The notes under the pieces: generated by a model
Databases searched by the model: none
What the model saw: the letters and a program-made list of their open reading frames with translations, nothing else
What the model was told of the DNA's origin: nothing
Made by a program: the position numbers and the translations under genes
IMG/VR virus record: IMGVR_UViG_3300009157_000022
Coordinates: 1 to 55,568 of that record
Direction: 5' to 3' (one strand)
Length of the DNA stretch: 55,568 nucleotides
Source of the DNA: a virus
In this document: positions 20,199 through 28,811 of the stretch, in pieces
How the letters are laid out: each line of letters begins with the position of its first letter
How positions within the stretch are numbered: the first letter of the stretch is position 1

Positions 20199-21728
20199 GT
20201 GGCACGGTACAAGCTCAAGCTCAAGCAGCTCGATTTCGTCTCGCTCGTAGACGATCCAGCTCAGCCGAACGCCAAGTGTCTGCTCATCAAGCGGGCCGGC
20301 AAGCCCGACGAGGTGACCGCGACCGCACGGCTCGTCAAGACCAATGACGAACTCGGGCTCGCGTTCTTCTGGGCATTCACCACGACGAATCCCGACGGCA
20401 GCGAGCATTACGACCTGCACGGCGATCAGGTGATGTCAGGCGACGAGATGATCAAGGCCGCGGCCGCTTTCATGGAGAGCGGCGGCGCAGTGGACGAGAT
20501 GCACGATTCCGAGGCGACGGGGCGCGTGGTGTTCGCGATGCCGATGACGCCTGAGATCGCAAAGGCGTACGGAGTCGAGTCCAAGACGAGCGGGCTGATG
20601 GTGGCGATTCGCCCATCGGCCGACGCAATGGCCAAGCTCAAGGACGGAACCTACACGGCCGTCTCGATTGCTGGCATCGGGGAGCGCGTCCAGGCGCGCA
20701 AGGCCCGCGTGCTCAAGACCGCGCTCTACACCGACGAGGTTGACGGTCATCAACACAAGATCTGTTTCTTCGATGACGGCTCGCTCTACGTCGAGCACGC
20801 CACCATGGCGGGCGCCGAGTACAGCCACAGCCACGGCATCATCCGCGGCGAGAACAGCACGCTGGAGATTCTCGCCGACAGCGGCCACAAGCACACGCTG
20901 GCCGAGGGTCAGGCGTCGCTTGTTGTCGTCGCACCGGACGCCGTTGTGGTCGTCCAGGCAAACGCCCCGGGCATGAAATCGACCCGTCCGATCGAACCGA
21001 GCAAACCTGTCCTCACGATGAAGGAGCCGACCATGGCCAACGATGCCGAGAAGACGATCGCCGAACTCACCAAGCAGCTCGAGCACGTGAGCAAGCTTGC
21101 AACGCTCACGGACGCGCAGCGTATGCACTACAAGAGCAAGTCGGGCGCTGACGCTGACGGCTTTCTCGCGAAGTCGCACGACGAGCGCCAGGTGGTGCTC
21201 GACGCGGTCGAGAAGGCAAACCCGATCGTGTACACCGCGAAATCGTCGGGCCGTGTGTTCCGCGAGTCGGACCGCTCGAGCGGGATCGTCGACATGGCGG
21301 AGATGCTCGACAAGCAGGCCGAGTCGCTCGCCAAGCGCGACGAGGCGATCGAGAAAGCAGAGATCGCCAGGGTCGCAAAGGAGGCGCTCGAGGGCGTCGC
21401 CGGCGACGATGAGACCCACGCCTACATCGTCAAGTCCATCCGCAAGGGCGGCGGCGATGCCGCGATGATCGAAAAGGCGATGACCACGCTGCGGAGCTCG
21501 AAAGAGTTCACCCGCGCGGGGCGCGTCGCCAAGGGGATCAACCCCGGAACCGATCCGCAGCCCGAGTCGCTCGAGTCTCAGGTCGAGGTGCTCGCCCAGA
21601 AGATTGCGACCGAGCAGAAGATCGACATCGTCAAAGCTCGCGGTCTCGTGTTCGACACGACCGAGGGCGCTGCGCTCTACGCGCAGATCGAGAAGCGCAA
21701 GCAGAACCGCAACGGAGCCCCGGCGTAA
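20199..21728 (+). CDS. XkdF-like prohead protease fused to scaffold
   Basis: GTG 20199 follows promoter site c. 509 residues. Residues 1-165 match XkdF-type protease: HYDLHGDQVMSGDEMIKAAA, then EMHDSEATG and YTAVSIAGIGERV (catalytic Ser region). A His-rich insert follows (GHQHKI, YSHSHGII, GHKHTL), possibly a metal site. After residue ~279 comes a coiled-coil scaffold (KTIAELTKQLEHVSKLATL; DMAEMLDKQAESLAKRDEA). An internal ATG with its own Shine-Dalgarno site would release the scaffold alone. Confidence 0.75.
   Translation: MARYKLKLKQLDFVSLVDDPAQPNAKCLLIKRAGKPDEVTATARLVKTNDELGLAFFWAFTTTNPDGSEHYDLHGDQVMSGDEMIKAAAAFMESGGAVDEMHDSEATGRVVFAMPMTPEIAKAYGVESKTSGLMVAIRPSADAMAKLKDGTYTAVSIAGIGERVQARKARVLKTALYTDEVDGHQHKICFFDDGSLYVEHATMAGAEYSHSHGIIRGENSTLEILADSGHKHTLAEGQASLVVVAPDAVVVVQANAPGMKSTRPIEPSKPVLTMKEPTMANDAEKTIAELTKQLEHVSKLATLTDAQRMHYKSKSGADADGFLAKSHDERQVVLDAVEKANPIVYTAKSSGRVFRESDRSSGIVDMAEMLDKQAESLAKRDEAIEKAEIARVAKEALEGVAGDDETHAYIVKSIRKGGGDAAMIEKAMTTLRSSKEFTRAGRVAKGINPGTDPQPESLESQVEVLAQKIATEQKIDIVKARGLVFDTTEGAALYAQIEKRKQNRNGAPA
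20975..20985 (+). promoter_or_regulatory. Internal GAAATCGACCC box, site d
   Basis: A perfect box 1 inside the protease gene, 43 bp before an in-frame ATG (21018) and 58 bp before ATG 21033. Box 2 is poor (AAACCTG). It may drive separate scaffold expression. Confidence 0.45.
21033..21728 (+). CDS. Internal-start scaffold protein
   Basis: ATG 21033 is in frame with the protease and has AAGGAG 6 bp upstream, one of the best Shine-Dalgarno sites in the window. The product (begins MANDAEKTIAEL) would be a 231-residue, mostly coiled-coil scaffold ending RKQNRNGAPA. Nested scaffold genes of this kind are known in lambda-like phages (C/Nu3). Confidence 0.6.
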   Translation: MANDAEKTIAELTKQLEHVSKLATLTDAQRMHYKSKSGADADGFLAKSHDERQVVLDAVEKANPIVYTAKSSGRVFRESDRSSGIVDMAEMLDKQAESLAKRDEAIEKAEIARVAKEALEGVAGDDETHAYIVKSIRKGGGDAAMIEKAMTTLRSSKEFTRAGRVAKGINPGTDPQPESLESQVEVLAQKIATEQKIDIVKARGLVFDTTEGAALYAQIEKRKQNRNGAPA

Positions 21729-21752
21729 CCGCCGATCACAGGAGATCTGAAC

Positions 21753-22724
21753 ATGGCGAACATCGCGCTCATCGAATCCCCGACGTACATCTCGCGGCCT
21801 GCCGGCTCCGATCTGTCGACGAAGCAATACTTTTTCATGGATATCACGAGCGGCAAGCTCACGCTGGCCGGATCCGGCACGCGCGTCGCTGGCGTTCTTT
21901 GTGATGACCCGGCGGCGGAGGACCGCCCAGGTCAACTCCAGATCGCCGGCGTTGCCAAGGTGCTCGCGGGCGGCACGATCACGAGCGGCGCGGGCGTCGC
22001 ATCGGATGCGGCAGGCAAGGCTGTCGCGGCCACCGGCTCCGCATTCGTGGTCGGCATCTGCGTCTCGCTCGGCACGGTCGCATCCGGCGAATACGCCGCA
22101 GTGCTGCTCACACCGAGCGGCGCGGTCGGCCAGGCCGGCGATGTCGAGACCATCGCGGATGCCGGCGCACTGAATCCCGGCATTCTCACCACGTTCCTCT
22201 CGGTCACCGGCACGGTGGCCTACACGCTCGCCGATGGTTCGTACGTCGGCCAGCGCAAGCGCATCGAGTGCACGGTGGCCGCGTCCATCCCGGCCGGCAC
22301 CGTGACGCTCAATGACGCCGCCACCGGCGAGCCTACGGCCTGGGTCTTCAACGCGGTCGGGCAAATGCTCGAGCTCATGTGGATGACCGGCGGCTGGAAG
22401 CTGATGACGGTTCGCGAAGCCGGCACCGACACGCCTGCCGCAGCGTCGACGCTCAACCTTCTCGTGCGCACGCACATCATCGCGATCGACGGGACCGACG
22501 ACTGGATCCTGCCGAGCGGCGAAGTCCCCGGCGAAACGCAATCGTTCATCGTCTCGACGGCGGACAATATCCCCGCGGGCACGATCTCCGGCCTCTTCTA
22601 CGACGAGGACGGATCGGCCGACGGCGTCGATCTCGTTATGAACGCGATTGCTGACCTGGCGACCGTCCAATGGGACGGGCTTCGATGGGTCCCGATTCAA
22701 CTCACCAGCGTGACCGTCTCGTAA
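21753..22724 (+). CDS. Capsid decoration protein with duplicated C-terminal domain
   Basis: AGGAG lies 9 bp before ATG. 323 residues. The first ~120 match DUF2190-type capsid cement (GKLTLAGSGTRVAGVLCDDP, then AGVASDAAGKAVAATG). Two related beta domains follow: residues ~150-220 (GQRKRIECTVAASIPAGTVT ... VGQMLELMWMTGGWKLM) and ~235-320 (ETQSFIVSTADNIPAGTISG ... LATVQWDGLRWVPI), both with an IPAGT core and a W/G-rich end. The extra domains could be displayed on the capsid surface. Confidence 0.65.
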   Translation: MANIALIESPTYISRPAGSDLSTKQYFFMDITSGKLTLAGSGTRVAGVLCDDPAAEDRPGQLQIAGVAKVLAGGTITSGAGVASDAAGKAVAATGSAFVVGICVSLGTVASGEYAAVLLTPSGAVGQAGDVETIADAGALNPGILTTFLSVTGTVAYTLADGSYVGQRKRIECTVAASIPAGTVTLNDAATGEPTAWVFNAVGQMLELMWMTGGWKLMTVREAGTDTPAAASTLNLLVRTHIIAIDGTDDWILPSGEVPGETQSFIVSTADNIPAGTISGLFYDEDGSADGVDLVMNAIADLATVQWDGLRWVPIQLTSVTVS

Positions 22725-22756
22725 CGGGCGACAGCCAACACAGGAGCAACTGAGTC

Positions 22757-23758
22757 ATGTCTCTACCTACCCCCGGCGACGTCCACGTCAATGCACCGCT
22801 GACGAATATGTCGGTGCTCTACGCGCAGGCGCAGACCCGCTTCGCGGCCGATCGGCTATTCCCGGTCGTCACGTCGGACAAGGAGAGTAACAGCTACTTC
22901 AAGTTCGATAAGTCGGAATGGGCGCGCCTTGCGATGAAGCCGCGCGCTGTCGGCACTCCGGCCGCCGAGGGCGGGTACGGCATCACGACTGACTCGTTTC
23001 ACTGCATCACCGAAGCGGTCAAGAAGCTGATCCCTGATCGGCTCCGTCGCAACAGCGACAACCCGCTCAATCAGGACCGCGCAGCGATGCGCTTCGTCAC
23101 GCAGCAAGCGTTGCTCGCTCGTGAGAAGCGGTTCGCGGCCGCGGCACTGGTCGCGTCCGTGTGGTCGACCGACATCACGGGCGTTGCCTCCGATACCCCG
23201 TCCGCGGGCGAATGGGAGCAGTGGGACCGCGCCGGCTCGACGCCGATCGCGAACATCCACGCTGCGACCACGGCGATCGACAAGCTCACGCTTGGCGCCG
23301 CGCGCCCGAACGTGTTCGCCTGCGGTCAAGAGGTGTGGGACGTCCTCAAGATTCACCCCGACATTCTCGATCTGCTCAAGTACGGCGGCCAGCTGCAGGG
23401 CACGCTCTCCAAGGTGACCACGCAGATGGTTGCCCAGCTGTTCGAGCTCGACGAGATCATCGTGATGTCGGCGCTCGAGGAGACCGAGGACGAGAACGTA
23501 GCAGGCACGTCGACCCCGGCGTACATCGCCGGCAAGTCCGGCATCCTGCTCTTCCGTCAGGCCACCCCGATGATCGAAGAGGTCTCGGCCGGCTACACGA
23601 TGTGTTGGCAGGACGTCGGCGGAACCGCCGGGGGCTGGCGCATCAAGAAGTATCGCGACGAGAACGTTGCCTCTGACGTCGTCGAGAACGAGTCGAGCTG
23701 GGTCCCCAAGGTGGTCGCGCCCGACGCCGGCGCATTCATCGCCACGCTCATCGGGTAA
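22757..23758 (+). CDS. Major capsid protein
   Basis: AGGAG lies before ATG 22757. 333 residues, with the pattern of HK97-fold coats of the gpE-like group: SVLYAQAQTRFAADRLFPVV near the N-terminus, a long helix region with TQQALLAREKRFA, PNVFACGQEVWDVLKIHPD in the centre, and a C-terminal WRIKKYRDENVASDVVE strand. It follows scaffold and decoration genes, the expected order. Confidence 0.8.
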   Translation: MSLPTPGDVHVNAPLTNMSVLYAQAQTRFAADRLFPVVTSDKESNSYFKFDKSEWARLAMKPRAVGTPAAEGGYGITTDSFHCITEAVKKLIPDRLRRNSDNPLNQDRAAMRFVTQQALLAREKRFAAAALVASVWSTDITGVASDTPSAGEWEQWDRAGSTPIANIHAATTAIDKLTLGAARPNVFACGQEVWDVLKIHPDILDLLKYGGQLQGTLSKVTTQMVAQLFELDEIIVMSALEETEDENVAGTSTPAYIAGKSGILLFRQATPMIEEVSAGYTMCWQDVGGTAGGWRIKKYRDENVASDVVENESSWVPKVVAPDAGAFIATLIG

Positions 23759-23761
23759 GCG

Positions 23762-24070
23762 ATGGCCCGCGTCCTCGGACATCGAGCGCTCGATTTCGAT
23801 CAGCCGCTGTACGTCCGTGCGCCGTCCCTCAAAGGCTGGAATCGGACGCTCAAGAAGGGCGATCTGTTCCCGTGGCGCGAACTCAAGCTCGTTGCGCGCA
23901 AGGTCCACCAGTTGTGGATGCAGCGCGCGATCGGCCACGAGCGCATCGGGGATCCGCCGCAGGGCGCCGAGAGGCCGCACGGCGAAATCGCGCTACCTCG
24001 TCCGGCTGCACCCGGCGAGCTGCTCGAAGTCGTGACGCCCCGTTCCAATCGCAAACGCCGCGCGAGGTAA
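23762..24070 (+). CDS. Hypothetical small basic virion-module protein
   Basis: 102 residues, starting 3 bp after the capsid stop. It has an N-terminal PLYVRAPSLKGWNRTLKKGD motif and a Pro-rich, very basic C-terminus (VVTPRSNRKRRAR). This resembles a small neck or capsid-associated protein, but no family is recognised. Confidence 0.55.
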   Translation: MARVLGHRALDFDQPLYVRAPSLKGWNRTLKKGDLFPWRELKLVARKVHQLWMQRAIGHERIGDPPQGAERPHGEIALPRPAAPGELLEVVTPRSNRKRRAR

Positions 24071-24074
24071 CCCA

Positions 24075-24545
24075 GTGGCCACCGCTGCTCAGATCGGAGC
24101 CCGTCTCCGCGCTGAGGCGGCCCGGGAGATCAAGGCAATCGCGCTCGACATCGATCGCGAGCTCCGCCGCGCAACCCCGATCGATACGGGCCATGCGCGG
24201 CGCAACTGGATCCCGTCGGTGGGACAGCCGCACACCACGGAGGCGGCGTCCGATGCGGAGCGCGTACAGGGCATCGCCCAAGCGCTGGCCTACTCGCTCG
24301 AGGCCGGACCGCTGTGGTTGTCCAACGTCGTGGCCTACATCAACCGGCTCAATTACGGGCACTCCAAGCAGGCTCCCGCCGGATTCATCGAGCGTGCGGT
24401 CGACCTTGCTCTCCAGCGTGCGCAGGCTCGCGGCAGCAAGCACATCGACGTATCGGCGCTCCGGGCGTCCTACCAGGACGAAGTCGGTTCCAGGGGCGCG
24501 GAGAACCTCGCCAGCGCGTACTCGCCATTTGGCGGTGACGAATGA
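24075..24545 (+). CDS. Neck/tail-completion protein (HK97 gp10-like)
   Basis: GTG 24075. 156 residues. The pattern ATPIDTGHARRNW, a central AYINRLNYGHSKQAPAGFIE and the following helix VDLALQRAQAR are characteristic of HK97 gp10-type tail-completion proteins, in which DTG and the GxSxQAPxGF loop are conserved. It ends in ATGA with a small gene. Confidence 0.8.
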   Translation: MATAAQIGARLRAEAAREIKAIALDIDRELRRATPIDTGHARRNWIPSVGQPHTTEAASDAERVQGIAQALAYSLEAGPLWLSNVVAYINRLNYGHSKQAPAGFIERAVDLALQRAQARGSKHIDVSALRASYQDEVGSRGAENLASAYSPFGGDE

Positions 24546-24715
24546 GCGTCCGGTGGGATGAGCCGATGGCTCCATTTCTGGAGCACATGGCGACCTGCGT
24601 CGCGTGCATGCGCGATCGCCGTCATCCGTGCAGAATGGGCGAGCAGCTGCTCAAGGATGGCGCGGACCGGCTGACACGTCGGCTCTGTAACGACCCACGG
24701 AGGGCGCAATCATGA
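24542..24715 (+). CDS. Small Cys-containing protein, 57 aa
   Basis: It overlaps both neighbours by ATGA (24542 and 24712). The sequence contains CVAC and, eight residues on, another Cys and a late Cys, so it may hold a zinc ion. Function unknown; overlaps on both sides argue that it is translated. Confidence 0.5.
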   Translation: MSVRWDEPMAPFLEHMATCVACMRDRRHPCRMGEQLLKDGADRLTRRLCNDPRRAQS

Positions 24716-25152
24716 CCGAGCGGGAAGCCATCGAAGCGATCCTGGTGCACTGGGAGGATGAATGGGAGGCGCTGCATCCCGAGGACACCAGCGATCCGGA
24801 CTGTGTCCCGTGGTACGCAGGCAACGAAGCGCACGAGACCTCAGAGCTCGGCGCGCTCGGGGCGTGGGCGCGCATCAACGTGATCCATACCGCGGCCGAG
24901 CAGACCACCATGGGATCGGCGCCGTCGCGCAAGTTCGAGCGGCGCGGCAATATCTACGTTCAGCTGTTCGCGCCGATCGACGCCGGTGTTCAATTACGCG
25001 CCGAGCTCGCCGACGACGTGCGTACTGCGATGGAGGGGTTCCGGGTCGATGAGCTGCGGACCTATGCCGGACGGACCGAGGAGGGCGTCGAGGATGGGGT
25101 GTGGTCGATGGCTGTCGTGATCGTGCCATTCGCGTACACCGACACGCGCTAG
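24712..25152 (+). CDS. Tail terminator-like protein
   Basis: 146 residues in the usual position after the gp10-like gene. It begins with a helix (REAIEAILVHWEDEWEAL), has a central beta-hairpin RRGNIYVQLFAPIDAG, a helix (LRAELADDVRTAMEG) and a final beta-strand (SMAVVIVPFAYTDT). This matches the fold order of gpU-type tail terminators. It is the last rightward gene before the inverted cassette. Confidence 0.6.
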   Translation: MTEREAIEAILVHWEDEWEALHPEDTSDPDCVPWYAGNEAHETSELGALGAWARINVIHTAAEQTTMGSAPSRKFERRGNIYVQLFAPIDAGVQLRAELADDVRTAMEGFRVDELRTYAGRTEEGVEDGVWSMAVVIVPFAYTDTR

Positions 25153-25466
25153 ACGCGGCGCATGCCCGGCCACTTCAGCATCTTCGGTGTAACCGTAATC
25201 TGCATGCCGTAGTCCACCGTGACCCCGTTGTTTTTTACGGGTTCGAACGTGCCGTATCTGGTGACGACCTCGAATACTGGTACGCCGTGCACGACGAGAA
25301 CGTCTCGACGATCGATGCCGTTCTCGAGATCATGCCGCTCTATAACGCAGTCGGTTGCCGTGTAACCAAGCTCCAGTACGGCCTGACAGGCAGCATCTAT
25401 GGGCTCCATCTGTGCGGCTATCGCCTGCTCGATGCTCTCCTGCATTTGGTTCATGTAATCGATCAC
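25149..25466 (-). CDS. Hypothetical protein at end of inverted cassette
   Basis: GTG 25466; 105 residues; its end overlaps the end of the tail-terminator gene by 4 bp. The N-terminal half is helical (EQAIAAQMEPIDAACQAVLE), followed by a beta-rich part (DVLVVHGVPVFEVVTRYGTF). No family recognised. It is probably cotranscribed with the cassette from the promoter at 28756. Confidence 0.5.
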   Translation of the reverse strand: MIDYMNQMQESIEQAIAAQMEPIDAACQAVLELGYTATDCVIERHDLENGIDRRDVLVVHGVPVFEVVTRYGTFEPVKNNGVTVDYGMQITVTPKMLKWPGMRRV

Positions 25467-25486
25467 GCCGCCAGCCTACCACCGCG

Positions 25487-25810
25487 CTAAGGATCCCGCA
25501 CCGGCAGCTTGAGCGGTGGCAGCGCCGTTTCGCCGTCGACGAGCACGCGGATGTGATGATTGCGCGCGGCGAGATTCGCGCTCTGCGCGCCCGTGATCAC
25601 GAAGTCCACCATGCCGACGGTATCCCCCGATTGTGGCTGGAGCGTCGCGCCCGCGCCAATGGATAGCGAGATCAGGACGGGTGCGGTTGTGCGCCGACGC
25701 AGTTCGAGTACGACGGTTTTTCCGGTGAGATCTGTGCGCGTCCCGTCGTCATCGTTGGTACACGTTCCGGTCCAGGTCCAGTCTTCGCCTTTGTAGAGTA
25801 CGAGGCTCAT
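25487..25810 (-). CDS. Beta-rich phage structural domain, 107 aa
   Basis: It starts [13 protein letters not shown] and has a small beta-sandwich pattern ([44 protein letters not shown]). This recalls the N-terminal BppU-like domains of phage baseplate or tail proteins. It overlaps the stop of the 25807 gene by ATGA. Probably part of a tail-tip or fibre complex. Confidence 0.55.
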   Translation of the reverse strand: MSLVLYKGEDWTWTGTCTNDDDGTRTDLTGKTVVLELRRRTTAPVLISLSIGAGATLQPQSGDTVGMVDFVITGAQSANLAARNHHIRVLVDGETALPPLKLPVRDP

Positions 25811-27561
25811 GGTGTCTCCGTGAGGGTCATCGTGCGCGCGCTGGGGTTGGAGAGAGTGATGGTGCGGGGGACGTACGCGACCGCTGCCGCTGTCGACGAT
25901 CCCGCCGCGCTGCCCGAGGACGCCGAGATACCCGCGGTAGTTCCTTCGCCGGTTGCCGTCGACGTGCCCGCGGCCGAGCCGGTCGCCTCGGCCGTACTCG
26001 CGCCGACCCCTGTCGCACTGGAGTCGCCCGCCGCAGTGCCACTCGCTGCTGCGGTCGATGCCCCGACACCTGACGCTGACGACTCCGCGGCTGCCGATCC
26101 GCTCGCCGCAACGGTCGCCGCGCCTGTGCCGGTCGCCGTTGCGGTTCCCGCCGAGCTGCCAGAGCTCGCCGCTACGGACTCGCCGGTCGCCGCGGCAGTG
26201 GACGTGCCCGCGCTCGTGCCGGTCGCGGTATCGCCGCCGACGGTGGTGCCTTCGCCTACCGCGGTCGATGTACCGGCAGCAGATCCAGACGACTCGGCGA
26301 CAGACGCGCCGGTGCCTGTCGCGCTCGCAATCCCCGCGCTCGTACCGCTCGCGGTCGCGGTTGATTCGCCAGCGCCTGCCGCGGTTGCGGTACCGGCACT
26401 GGTTCCTGATGACGCCGCGGTCGACTCTCCGACTGCAGACGCTGCCGCCGATCCGGCCGCGGTTCCGCTCGATGTCGCAGTCGATTCACCGGCTGCCGAT
26501 GCTGCCGACGTGCCAGCCGCCGATCCGGCCGCCTCGATGACAGCCAGGCCGACGGCCGATGCGGTCGACTCGCCTGCCGAGGATCCAGAGCTTGCGGCAG
26601 TGGATGCGCCAACACCTGCGGCGGTAGCGGATCCTGAGGCGGTGCCGCTGCTCGTCGCCGTCGATTCGCCAGCGGCAGATGCACTCGCGATGCCTGCGGA
26701 TGTGCCGCTGCTCGCGGCCGTGGACTCGCCCGTCGCTGCGCCGATCGATGTGCCTGCGGCCGTGCCAGTTCCTGCGAGCACGGACTCGCCGACGGCGCTG
26801 GCGGACGACGATCCGGATACCGTACCTGACGACTCTGCGACGGACGCCCCGGTAGCGCTTGCGGTCGCACTGCCGGCAGACGTTCCGCTCGACTCTGCCG
26901 TGCTTTCTCCAGCCGCACTCGCCGAACCGACACCGGTGGCCGTTCCGCTGCTGGCGGCCGTGGATTCACCAACTGCACTTGCAGTTGACGATCCAGCGGA
27001 CGATCCATCTGCCTCGGTCGGCGCAGCAGTTTTGTCGGCAGTGATGCGCGGCGTGACCGTGTACGCCGCGAACACGCTACCGTTGAGCAGCACGCGAAAG
27101 TCGAGCGTGTCGGCGTCGCTGAGATCGGCCGAGACCAGCGTGATCGCGTAGAGCATCTCGGTGTGGTTGTTCGCCGTCAACTGCCGATCGGTGACGAGTC
27201 CGACCTCGCTGATCTCGCCCGCGACGAATGAGCCGCCGCCGGCCGATAGTCGATTCGTTGTCGTACCGGCGTCGGTCAAGCTGCCAGAGGCGAAGCCCTT
27301 CACGACCGCCGACGATGCGGTCACACTCACCCACGAGCCACTGTCGTTTAGCTCGTACTGAAGCTGATAGTCGTCAGTGGTTGCACCGCTGATCGATCCA
27401 GATCCGGACTCCTGAATGCCGTAGCGCAATAGCAGGTTCGAGTCCGACGTAACGAGACGCGTGATGTTCGTTGATTCGGCGTCGATCGCGACAGAGCCGG
27501 CTTCTGTTCCGTCCTCGTAGAACCGGAACGCACGTGCGGTACATGCGAAAACATTAGGCAC
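25807..27561 (-). CDS. Tail-associated protein with 20-residue Ala/Gly/Ser/Thr repeats
   Basis: 584 residues. The first ~180 form an ordinary beta-rich domain ([18 protein letters not shown]...). Residues ~185-565 are about 19 repeats of a 20-residue unit with consensus ASAxGESTAxSSGTxxGxxT. A short conserved tail follows ([19 protein letters not shown]). Similar Gly/Ala/Ser/Thr repeats occur in phage tail and head fibres and probably form an extended fibrous shaft. The opposite strand is also open over 440 codons, but the unique N-terminal domain and the promoter at 28756 support this strand. Confidence 0.7.
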
Positions 27562-27895
27562 GACGCGGTGCCTCGTTCATATGGCGCGCCGACTTTGGCG
27601 GCAGGTCGTCATCGTCGAGCGCGCGCTGGTAAATCGCCGAGTAGTTGCGATGCTCGGTGTTGCGACCCGCGAGCGTCTTTTTCCATCCGGGTCGACGAAG
27701 GTAATCCCATAGCCCGTAGAGATCGCAGCCGAACCAGCGATCGCGCTCCCAGTAGTAGAAGTCCTTGAGGTGGAGAATCTCGCGGCCAACGTCGGCGTCC
27801 GCTTGCGCGACGACGATCACGCCGTCGCACGGCGCGAGATCGACGGGCCCGTCGTACGTTGACCCGTCGTCGTAGTAAATTCGCCACTGAGACAT
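27554..27895 (-). CDS. Hypothetical cassette protein with acidic/aromatic N-terminus
   Basis: I chose ATG 27895 (MSQWRIYYDDGSTYDG), with AAGGA just upstream; the frame reaches GTG 27907. 113 residues. A central region is rich in Trp, Tyr and Asp (KDFYYWERDRWFGCDLYGLW), suggesting a beta-structured binding domain. Related small proteins with YYDDGSTYDG starts are common in phages, often without assigned role. Confidence 0.6.
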   Translation of the reverse strand: MSQWRIYYDDGSTYDGPVDLAPCDGVIVVAQADADVGREILHLKDFYYWERDRWFGCDLYGLWDYLRRPGWKKTLAGRNTEHRNYSAIYQRALDDDDLPPKSARHMNEAPRRA

Positions 27896-27927
27896 GAGTC
27901 CTTTCACCGGCAGTTAGCCGGCGAGGC

Positions 27928-28383
27928 TCACGCCTCGGAGATCGTTGTGGCAGTTGTCAACTGTGGCGTAACGCCTGCGCCGCACACGATGGTCGGTGAT
28001 ATCGCGCCGGCATAGAGCAGTTTGCCAGACCCGCCCGCCGAGTCAGTGCCGACACCGAAGAATGACGCGGTGCCGGATCCGCCGGTGCCTGCCGGGAATG
28101 TGATCGCGCCGTTTGGGATCACCGAACTGCCGGACACCGTCCACCCCGAAGAGGATCGCGCTTTCGCGACACGCGCATAGGACGTGTACGTGATCTCGCT
28201 CGCGGTCTGGTCGGCCGCCTCCTCGGTCGGATCGGCGGTGTGCAGCGAGACGTACAGCGATCCAGCGGTCGCGCTGCCGCGGAGTCCACCGGCGTCACCG
28301 ACGAGAGTGAAATCGGTATTGTTGAACAGGAGCAGGAGCAGGCCGTTTTCCCATTCGTCGGTTTTTCCAGCGATTGCGGTCAT
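27928..28383 (-). CDS. Tail fibre-type structural protein
   Basis: 151 residues. The sequence SLYVSLHTADPTEEAADQTA, followed by TYTSYARVAKARSSSGWTVSG and ITFPAGTGGSGTASFFGVG, is a recognisable phage virion pattern in which each block is a strand of a small beta-domain. It lies second in the inverted cassette. Probably a fibre or tail-tip component. Confidence 0.7.
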   Translation of the reverse strand: MTAIAGKTDEWENGLLLLLFNNTDFTLVGDAGGLRGSATAGSLYVSLHTADPTEEAADQTASEITYTSYARVAKARSSSGWTVSGSSVIPNGAITFPAGTGGSGTASFFGVGTDSAGGSGKLLYAGAISPTIVCGAGVTPQLTTATTISEA

Positions 28384-28385
28384 GG

Positions 28386-28715
28386 CTACTTAGCTCCCTT
28401 GTTTTGATAGTGAAGAACGGCGAAGGCGAGATTCATGACGTCGACCGTCGACTCCGACAGAGGAAGTCGTTCGAGCGCCGCGATGACACGCTCGGCTGCT
28501 TCGCCTGCCTTCTCGAGCGTGAGCGGGACGCACTCGATCGAGTCGGTATCGACGACGCCGTTAGCGTCCTTGGTCGGCGGCGTGACGAAGTTCGGCAGGT
28601 AGAGCGCTGAGCCTTTTGCCCCTGCGTCCGCTTTGCCGATGTTCACGTCCTTGAATCGGATGGGTTGAATGACGGCGGTGACCACACCCTGAACGGGGGG
28701 AACTGGATCGCTCAT
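28386..28715 (-). CDS. First gene of the inverted cassette, unknown function
   Basis: 109 residues (begins MSDPVPPVQGVVTAV). ATG 28715 lies 6 bp after the GACGCTC box of the minus-strand promoter, so the mRNA should be leaderless. The C-terminal half is helical (ECVPLTLEKAGEAAERVIAA). No family recognised. Confidence 0.6.
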   Translation of the reverse strand: MSDPVPPVQGVVTAVIQPIRFKDVNIGKADAGAKGSALYLPNFVTPPTKDANGVVDTDSIECVPLTLEKAGEAAERVIAALERLPLSESTVDVMNLAFAVLHYQNKGAK

Positions 28716-28721
28716 GCTTAG

Positions 28722-28756
28722 GAGCGTCGCGCCAGGAGGTGCACGGGGTCGATTTC
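28722..28756 (-). promoter_or_regulatory. Repeated bipartite promoter on minus strand, site e'
   Basis: On the minus strand: GAAATCGACCC (28756-28746), 17 bp, GACGCTC (28728-28722), 6 bp, ATG 28715. This is a perfect copy of both boxes in front of the only leftward late genes. Confidence 0.8.
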
Positions 28757-28777
28757 ATCAGGTAGCGCGCGACGTCC

Positions 28778-28811
28778 GAAATCGACCCGCCCGCCCCGGA
28801 TCCGCACCCTT
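28778..28811 (+). promoter_or_regulatory. Repeated bipartite promoter, site e (tail tube)
   Basis: GAAATCGACCC (28778-28788), 16 bp, CACCCTT (28805-28811), 5 bp, ATG 28817. It is back to back with site e', 22 bp away. Confidence 0.7.

Noticed and set aside
20436-22700. Leftward open frame of 754 codons opposite the protease and decoration genes.
   Set aside because: Arg/Asp/His-rich nonsense protein typical of antisense frames in GC-rich genes; the plus strand has promoter, Shine-Dalgarno sites and known families.
25820-27151. Rightward open frame of 443 codons opposite the repeat protein.
   Set aside because: It covers only the repetitive part, begins at the wrong end for the cassette and lacks a unique domain.
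25149-28760. Invertible DNA segment flanked by inverted repeats.
   Set aside because: The only inverted repeat found is the back-to-back promoter pair at one end. No matching repeat lies at the other end and no invertase gene is visible.
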